18,871 nucleotides of DNA from JAFGKM01 sp964408175 (GTDB lineage: Bacteria; Ratteibacteria; UBA8468; B48-G9; JAFGKM01): contig CAYOYL010000049.1 of the NCBI GenBank assembly GCA_964408175.1, forward strand, positions 1 through 18,871, read 5' to 3'. Below, in pieces: positions 14,340 through 18,871 of this stretch (within the stretch, counting starts at the first letter, position 1; each line of letters starts with the position of its first letter). Both the position numbers and the translations under genes were made by a program. Under the pieces are notes generated by a model. The model was not told where the DNA came from. It saw nothing but the letters and a program-made list of their open reading frames with translations, and ran no database searches.

Positions 14340-15407
14340 TCATATCTTTACAATCTTTCCTGTGTCTGCTGAAACCTCTGCTGCAAAACACAACTTCATA
14401 GTTTCAAGGGAATCCCGCGGGAAGGTTCCGGGAGGTAATCCTTCCGCAACCCTTTTTACTATATCCAGTGTCTGGTTATATGTATTGTGTATGTATAATT
14501 GTTCCTCATCTGCTGTATACGTCAGGGTATCTACCCAATGACTCTCCAGACAGGTAGGTCCATCCCTGAACTCCCATCTTTTGATAAGCCTGCGAAAGAC
14601 GTCAGTCTCCACCGCCCCCTTTGTTCCTTCAATCAGATATCTCAATTCATGTCCATCGCCCTGTTGCTGGTCTACAGTATTCTTCAAGGGGTCTCCTCCA
14701 AACTTTGCCCCCACTGCCATCATAAAGGTAAGATGACTTACCGCCCCGTTTTGAAAACGGTAGGTCGTATGGTAGTTATCTCTGACTTCGTAATACGGAA
14801 TTACATTGGGAGAACTCATAGTTATAACATCAGTCACCCTTGAATTTATCCACCAACGTGGTAGGTCCACGTAATGACTGAGTTTCTCATTAAACATACT
14901 CCCGCCTGTAGATTTTTTGTTGCGCCATGAACCCTTACCGTGAAATTCACTGCATATGTAGCAACAGTTGGTATTTACAACGTCTCCAAGAAGTCCTTCC
15001 TCAATCCATCTCTTTACCTGCGTGTACATTCTGGAGTACCTCAGTTCAAAACCTATCTGCAAAAAACCTTTTGTGCGTTCTGCAGTTTCCACCATCTCTA
15101 CGCAATCTTCAAGCGTATTCGCCATAGGCTTCTCGCACATCACTGCTTTCCCTGCTTTAAGCGACTGCATGGTAAGTTCTTTATGTGCATTATTGGAAGA
15201 TGTGACAAATACCAGTTCTACTTCCTTGTCCGAAAGTAGACTTTCTAAATTGCCACTGGCCACAACATTATCGTATTTTTTTTGCAGATGAACCGCTCTC
15301 TCACTATTTATGTCGTAAGCCACTATACTGCTTATTAAGGGAGAATCCTGCAAATGTTTTACAACCGTTCCTCCCATCCCCCCCGCTCCCAGTACTGCAA
15401 CTTTCAT
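14340..15407 (-). CDS. Gfo/Idh/MocA-family NAD(P)-dependent oxidoreductase
   Basis: This 355-residue protein starts with a Rossmann motif (VAVLGAGGMGGTVVKHL, 3-19) and has the family's EKP motif (E92-K-P94 in MCEKPMANTLEDC). The second-domain signature GGSMFNEKLSHYVDLPRWW supplies the catalytic Lys175 or His178. The family oxidises or reduces sugars, inositols and related polyols with NAD(P). An SD (AGGGGG) precedes the ATG. It lies between GH28 and FAH genes in one direction, so the substrate is probably a sugar or uronate released by the glycosidase. The family is too varied to be more specific. It ends TGA 11 bp before the FAH start. Confidence 0.9.
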   Translation of the reverse strand: MKVAVLGAGGMGGTVVKHLQDSPLISSIVAYDINSERAVHLQKKYDNVVASGNLESLLSDKEVELVFVTSSNNAHKELTMQSLKAGKAVMCEKPMANTLEDCVEMVETAERTKGFLQIGFELRYSRMYTQVKRWIEEGLLGDVVNTNCCYICSEFHGKGSWRNKKSTGGSMFNEKLSHYVDLPRWWINSRVTDVITMSSPNVIPYYEVRDNYHTTYRFQNGAVSHLTFMMAVGAKFGGDPLKNTVDQQQGDGHELRYLIEGTKGAVETDVFRRLIKRWEFRDGPTCLESHWVDTLTYTADEEQLYIHNTYNQTLDIVKRVAEGLPPGTFPRDSLETMKLCFAAEVSADTGKIVKI

Positions 15408-15408
15408 A

Positions 15409-15513
15409 TTAACCCCCTGATGTAATCACCCGTTTTGTCAAACTAAAATAATATTTACCCCAGTCATAATTTCTGATTGAGATGTTAGCAAACATATTGT
15501 TCAAGAATTCCAT
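15409..15513 (-). CDS. Possible 34-residue small protein between GH28 and oxidoreductase genes
   Basis: An ATG at 15513 opens 34 codons (MEFLNNMFANISIRNYDWGK, then a basic, aromatic tail) ending in TAA at 15409-15411. It almost fills the gap, starting 5 nt after the GH28 stop and ending 1 nt before the oxidoreductase ATG. No good SD precedes it, and the oxidoreductase SD lies inside its last codons. It could be a translated coupling ORF, a remnant or chance. I know no family for it. Confidence 0.22.
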   Translation of the reverse strand: MEFLNNMFANISIRNYDWGKYYFSLTKRVITSGG

Positions 15514-15518
15514 TATAT

Positions 15519-16685
15519 CTATGTAAGATGGAGGTTGGAAAGTTGCATGTTGGTAAGTTTAATATCTTCGCAGTTGCGGCAGATAACAGCATCATCTCCT
15601 GATGTCTCTATATCCACATTGCTGAAGTTGACCTTACGTATTGCTGTTTCTTTGCTTCCCTGCACTATAAAGGGACCGCCACTTTTGATTCTCATGTTGG
15701 AAAAACTTAAATCAGAGAGCCTTTTCAACTTAATTCCATCTTCAATGTATATCCATACTGGAAATTGTTTACAGCCAATGGTAATATTAGAAAACATTAT
15801 ATCGTGAACATCCAGACTTCCACTGCTCCCTTCCCGCAGATATACTTTCGGATTCTGAATTATGATACCGTTAGTGCTGTTTGTAATAACAAGGTTGCTG
15901 AATGTACTATTCTGTATCACTGCATCATTTGGACAGCCGATTCTTATCCCCTGGCACTGACTTTTAAGAACACAGTTGTTTACGGTAATATTCTCACATA
16001 CAGCAGGCGTATCATACATATTCTGCATTGAACGCAGGATAATACAGTCATCTTCTGTATCAATAATACTGTCACTTACAGTTACATTCCTGCAGGCATC
16101 TATATCTATTCCGTCAACATTTCTCAGCCGTCGGTCACCCCGTATCTTAATACGGTGTACATTGACATCCTCACACTGCATCAACCAGAAGGTCCAGCAG
16201 GGAGAATTTACAAAAGAGGTATCTTGAAACAAAATATTGCGGCACCTGTAAAACATTACTATTCTCGGACGCGGTGTTGGCGGTTTCTCAAACTTCCCGT
16301 AAGGAGATATACTGGCATGTTCATAGAATGCCTCTCCAGAACCATTGATTTCCCCTAATCCCGTAATAGATATATTTTCAGATTCAACTGCCTTAATCAG
16401 GCAATTTCTGCTCTTTTCCGGAGTTGCTTTTGCTATAAACCCTTTGGCCGAAAGGTCTTCATAATCACTTAGACTTTCACTACCTACAATCTTACATCCT
16501 GCCTCCAGATGCAGGTTAACATTACTTTTAAGCGTCAAAGTCCCTGTACGGTAATACCCGCTACCACACAAAACCCTGCCGCCTCCTGCCTGATAACAGG
16601 TATCTATTGCCTTCTGTATCGCCTTTGTATTGATACTTTTACCATCTGCCACTGCCCCAAAATCGGCAATGTTATAGGTGTTCAT
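15519..16685 (-). CDS. Glycoside hydrolase family 28 (polygalacturonase-like) protein
   Basis: This 388-residue protein is a right-handed parallel beta-helix enzyme. I chose the ATG at 16685 because GGGG lies 7 bp upstream; an ATG at 16706 adds 7 residues. The start YNIADFGAVADGKSINTKAIQKAID is the usual pectin-lyase-fold opening. The active-site region shows N189-V-D191-G-I-D and E211-D212-D213-C, matching the NTD and GDD boxes. The third box is CQGIRIG (244-250), where most polygalacturonases have GHG, so the usual His is replaced by Gln245. Subfamilies with CQGIRIG exist in polysaccharide degraders. No signal peptide is seen, so it may act in the cytosol on imported oligosaccharides. It is followed by sugar-oxidation genes. 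Substrate (galacturonide, rhamnogalacturonide or other) is open. Confidence 0.85.
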   Translation of the reverse strand: MNTYNIADFGAVADGKSINTKAIQKAIDTCYQAGGGRVLCGSGYYRTGTLTLKSNVNLHLEAGCKIVGSESLSDYEDLSAKGFIAKATPEKSRNCLIKAVESENISITGLGEINGSGEAFYEHASISPYGKFEKPPTPRPRIVMFYRCRNILFQDTSFVNSPCWTFWLMQCEDVNVHRIKIRGDRRLRNVDGIDIDACRNVTVSDSIIDTEDDCIILRSMQNMYDTPAVCENITVNNCVLKSQCQGIRIGCPNDAVIQNSTFSNLVITNSTNGIIIQNPKVYLREGSSGSLDVHDIMFSNITIGCKQFPVWIYIEDGIKLKRLSDLSFSNMRIKSGGPFIVQGSKETAIRKVNFSNVDIETSGDDAVICRNCEDIKLTNMQLSNLHLT

Positions 16686-16761
16686 ACTTTTCCCCACACT
16701 GAACATCTTTTTTCAACCGTATATCACAGGCTAATTATTGATTGAAAAGAAGAGATAAGCA

Positions 16762-18675
16762 TTACTTATTCTTGCCCTTCTGGTCGTCCACCTCCTTGTA
16801 CTCAGCATCCACCACGTTACCTCTGTCCTGTTTTTTCTCTTCTTCTTGAGGTGCCTCAGACTGTCCTTGTTGCCCTTGCTGTTCTGCCTGTTGTGCCTTC
16901 TGTTCCTGCTGTGCCTGCTGGTAAATAACCTGAGCAATCTTGTGTGACGCCTGTTGGAGTTCTTCCATACCCTTCTTGATAGCCTCCACGTCTTTCTGTT
17001 CAGCCTGAATCAGTTTATTCAGCGCATCTACCTTTTCCTGAATCTCTTTCTTCTCAGGTTCACCTATCTTGTCACCATGCTCTTTAAGAGTTTTATTGAC
17101 TGTGTATATGAGAGAATCTGCCTGATTTGTAACCTCAATAATTTCTCTTTGCTTTTTATCTTCTTCTGCATGCTGTTCTGATTCTTTCACCATCTTGTCA
17201 ATATCTTCCTTGGAAAGTTTTTTGGAAGCGGTGATTTTAATAGACTGTTCCTTACCTGTACCTTTGTCCTTTGCCGTAACATGTAAAATTCCATTGGAGT
17301 CAATATCAAAAGATACCTCTATCTGAGGCATACCCCTCGGAGCAGGTGGGATTCCCATAAGGTGGAAATTCCCAAGACTCAGGTTGTCCTTTGCCATGGG
17401 ACGTTCTCCCTGTAAAACATTTATTTCCACAGATGTCTGGCTGTCTGCCGCAGTGGAAAAAATCTGGCTTTTTTTGACAGGGATGGTGGTATTCCTGTCT
17501 ATAATCTTGGTAAAAACCCCTCCTAACGTTTCAACCCCGAGAGAAAGCGGAGTGATATCCAGCAGTAGAATGTCCTTATCCTTCATGTCACCACTGAGTA
17601 TGGCTCCCTGTATGGCAGCACCAATTGATACACACTCCATAGGGTCAACACCTCTCTCCGGTTTAATTCCTATAAACTCTTCCACAAACTTCTGAACAGC
17701 CGGCATTCTGGTTGGTCCGCCTACGAGTATAACCTTGTTAATTTCGGACTTTTTCAACTTAGCATCTTCTATGGCTTTTGAAACAGGCCCCTTACACTTG
17801 TCAATTATGGGTGATATTAATTCTTCAATCTTAGCCCTTCTTATCTTCATCTGAAGATGTTTTGGACCTGTCTGGTCTGCTGTTATAAAGGGCAGACTTA
17901 TTTCAGTTTCCACAGTAGAGGAAAGTTCAATCTTTGCCTTTTCTGCTGCCTCCCTTATTCTCTGCATAGCCATTTTGTCTTTACTGACATCTATACCCGA
18001 TTCCTTCTTGAACTCTCCAATGATATAATTTATGAGAGCCTCATCCATATCGGTACCGCCCAACTGCGTATCTCCGTGGGTTGAGAGAACCTTGAAAACA
18101 CCTGACATCATATCCATTATTGTTACATCAAGCGTCCCGGCACCAAAGTCAAAAACCAGAATTTTCATCTCGCTTTCAAGTTTGTCAAGACCGTAAGCAA
18201 AAGAGGCCGCAGTTGGTTCGTTGATGAGCCGCACTACCTCAAGACCTGCAATTGTTCCCGCATCCTTGGTTGCCTGTCTCTGGTTATCATTAAAATACGC
18301 AGGAACGGTGATAACCGCCTTTTTTATGGACTGCCCCAGATAGGACTCTGTATCCTTCTTTATCTTTTGAAGGATATACGCAGAGATTTGTTCGGGTGTA
18401 TATGATTTACCGTATATCTCATACTTATGGTCAGTACCCATCTTACGTTTTGCTGCCATGACGGTTCCTTCAGGGTTGACCGCCGCCTGCCTTCTTGCCG
18501 GCTCTCCTACCAAAACCTGTCCATCTTTTGTAAACGCTACATAAGAAGGAAACGCCTTGCCTCCCACAATAGTTGTTCCTTCTGCGCTGGGAATAATAAC
18601 CGTTTTGCCGCCTTCCATAACAGCAGCGGAAGAATTGCTCGTTCCTAAATCTATCCCTATAATCTTTTCTGACAT
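16762..18675 (-). CDS. dnaK: Chaperone DnaK (Hsp70)
   Basis: This 637-residue cytosolic ATP-driven chaperone has the phosphate-1 motif IGIDLGTSNSSAAVMEGG (6-23), catalytic K76, VITVPAYFNDNQRQATKDAG, INEPTAASFAYGL, and phosphate-2 D176-F-G-A-G-T181. The hinge region VILVGGPTRMP and the substrate domain DITPLSLGVETLGGVF follow. Most bacterial DnaKs have DLGGGT in phosphate-2; the DFGAGTLDVTIM and GVDPMECVSIGAAIQG wording resembles archaeal/deep-branching types. The C-terminal tail (585-637) is very Gln-rich up to about 606 and ends in acidic/basic residues, unlike the EEVD-like or DAEF tails, though DAEYKEVDD is present. It has a strong SD (GGAGGTAAT). No grpE or dnaJ is adjacent downstream; the GH28 gene follows. 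Confidence 0.97.
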   Translation of the reverse strand: MSEKIIGIDLGTSNSSAAVMEGGKTVIIPSAEGTTIVGGKAFPSYVAFTKDGQVLVGEPARRQAAVNPEGTVMAAKRKMGTDHKYEIYGKSYTPEQISAYILQKIKKDTESYLGQSIKKAVITVPAYFNDNQRQATKDAGTIAGLEVVRLINEPTAASFAYGLDKLESEMKILVFDFGAGTLDVTIMDMMSGVFKVLSTHGDTQLGGTDMDEALINYIIGEFKKESGIDVSKDKMAMQRIREAAEKAKIELSSTVETEISLPFITADQTGPKHLQMKIRRAKIEELISPIIDKCKGPVSKAIEDAKLKKSEINKVILVGGPTRMPAVQKFVEEFIGIKPERGVDPMECVSIGAAIQGAILSGDMKDKDILLLDITPLSLGVETLGGVFTKIIDRNTTIPVKKSQIFSTAADSQTSVEINVLQGERPMAKDNLSLGNFHLMGIPPAPRGMPQIEVSFDIDSNGILHVTAKDKGTGKEQSIKITASKKLSKEDIDKMVKESEQHAEEDKKQREIIEVTNQADSLIYTVNKTLKEHGDKIGEPEKKEIQEKVDALNKLIQAEQKDVEAIKKGMEELQQASHKIAQVIYQQAQQEQKAQQAEQQGQQGQSEAPQEEEKKQDRGNVVDAEYKEVDDQKGKNK

Positions 18676-18708
18676 TGTTTTATTACCTCCATTTGTTCAG
18701 CAAGAAGC

Positions 18709-18735
18709 CAAGTCACTAATTGAGTTGACAACTTG
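18709..18735. promoter_or_regulatory. Inverted-repeat site upstream of dnaK
   Basis: AGTTG-A-CAACT (18723-18733) is a perfect palindrome, and CAAGTCA (18709-18715) can pair with TGACAACTTG (18726-18735) with a 3-nt bulge. It lies about 35-60 bp before the dnaK ATG. It does not match CIRCE (TTAGCACTC and its complement). It could be an operator for a different heat-shock regulator or chance. Confidence 0.25.
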
Positions 18736-18787
18736 CTCGGTTTTAATTTAGATGTGTTAAATAAAAAGAAGTTTCATTTTTATACAA

Positions 18788-18862
18788 AGGTCCGACCTCC
18801 GTAAGTGGGCGGTGCAGGACTTGGCGCCTCCGCACACTGTGCTTCGGTCGGCCACCCGCCCA
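18788..18862. repeat. GC-rich stretch with several inverted repeats at the window edge
   Basis: The stretch is much more GC-rich than its surroundings and holds no ORF. AGGTC-C-GACCT (18788-18798) and GCACA-C-TGTGC (18832-18842) are local palindromes. In addition GGTCCGACC (18789-18797) can pair with GGTCGGCC (18846-18853), and TGGGCGGTG (18806-18814) with CACCCGCCCA (18853-18862, one bulge). The last two pairings interleave, so they form a pseudoknot or are alternatives. It may be a structured RNA, a dispersed repeat or the end of the next feature. Confidence 0.45.
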
Positions 18863-18871
18863 TTCATTGCT

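Noticed and set aside
14329..14391. Longer FAH start at 14391
   Set aside because: It would overlap the oxidoreductase gene by 52 bp; the ATG at 14328 has a well-spaced SD.
16710..16748. Possible dnaK terminator hairpin (TTTTCAACC with GATTGAAAA)
   Set aside because: AT-rich stem with a 21-nt loop and no T-run on the transcribed side; chance is likely.
16731..16937. 68-residue minus-strand ORF at the dnaK end
   Set aside because: It is a frame-shifted reading of the Gln-rich dnaK tail (Arg-rich low complexity).

Overview
The window is 18.9 kb of compact bacterial DNA with moderate GC, most of it coding and nearly all on the minus strand. I cannot name the organism with confidence. It carries a V/A-type rather than F-type ATPase pair, a DnaK with an archaeal-looking phosphate motif, a complete ilvBNC set, plant-polysaccharide enzymes and REP-like inverted repeats. 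Together these suggest an anaerobic or fermentative lineage from an uncultured phylum (Omnitrophota- or Planctomycetota-like). That is inference only.

Layout from low to high coordinates. (1) 1-1105, minus: C-terminally truncated secreted protein with a ThuA/glutamine-amidotransferase-like fold. (2) 1106-1537: gene-free; holds a possible promoter, a 10-bp inverted repeat and a 276-nt foldback element with a predicted three-way-junction core. (3) 8414 down to 1538, minus: a long collinear run of leuD-type dehydratase small subunit, isocitrate-dehydrogenase-family enzyme, purA, ilvB, ilvN, ilvC and thpR, with a promoter candidate just upstream of leuD. A perfect 24-bp inverted repeat lies between purA and ilvB. 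(4) 11264 down to 8527, minus: an ABC exporter with an added N-terminal domain and zinc ribbon, then a DUF1854 protein. (5) 11475-13492, plus: V/A-type ATP synthase subunits B and D overlapping by 4 bp, isolated from all other subunits, with a near-consensus promoter that predicts a leaderless mRNA. (6) 16685 down to 13525, minus: GH28 glycosidase, Gfo/Idh/MocA oxidoreductase and FAH-family hydrolase, a likely uronate or deoxysugar catabolic run. (7) 18675 down to 16762, minus: dnaK. (8) 18676-18871: gene-free, with a GC-rich structured stretch at the window edge.

Functional reading: ilvB, ilvN and ilvC make the first two steps of valine/isoleucine synthesis. The leuD-type gene and the dehydrogenase are the kind of pair that converts 2-hydroxy-tricarboxylates to 2-oxoacids, but the dehydrogenase carries isocitrate, not isopropylmalate, signatures. 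purA (AMP synthesis) and thpR (RNA 2',3'-cyclic phosphate chemistry) share the same transcription direction with short gaps. The GH28, oxidoreductase and FAH genes look like release of a sugar acid, its oxidation and cleavage of a diketo product.

No rRNA, tRNA, CRISPR array, transposase or phage gene was seen. The items most worth a second look are the foldback element, the split V-ATPase pair with its leaderless promoter, the ABC/DUF1854 pair without cyanophycin genes, the IlvC cofactor loop and the IDH-like enzyme beside leuD.
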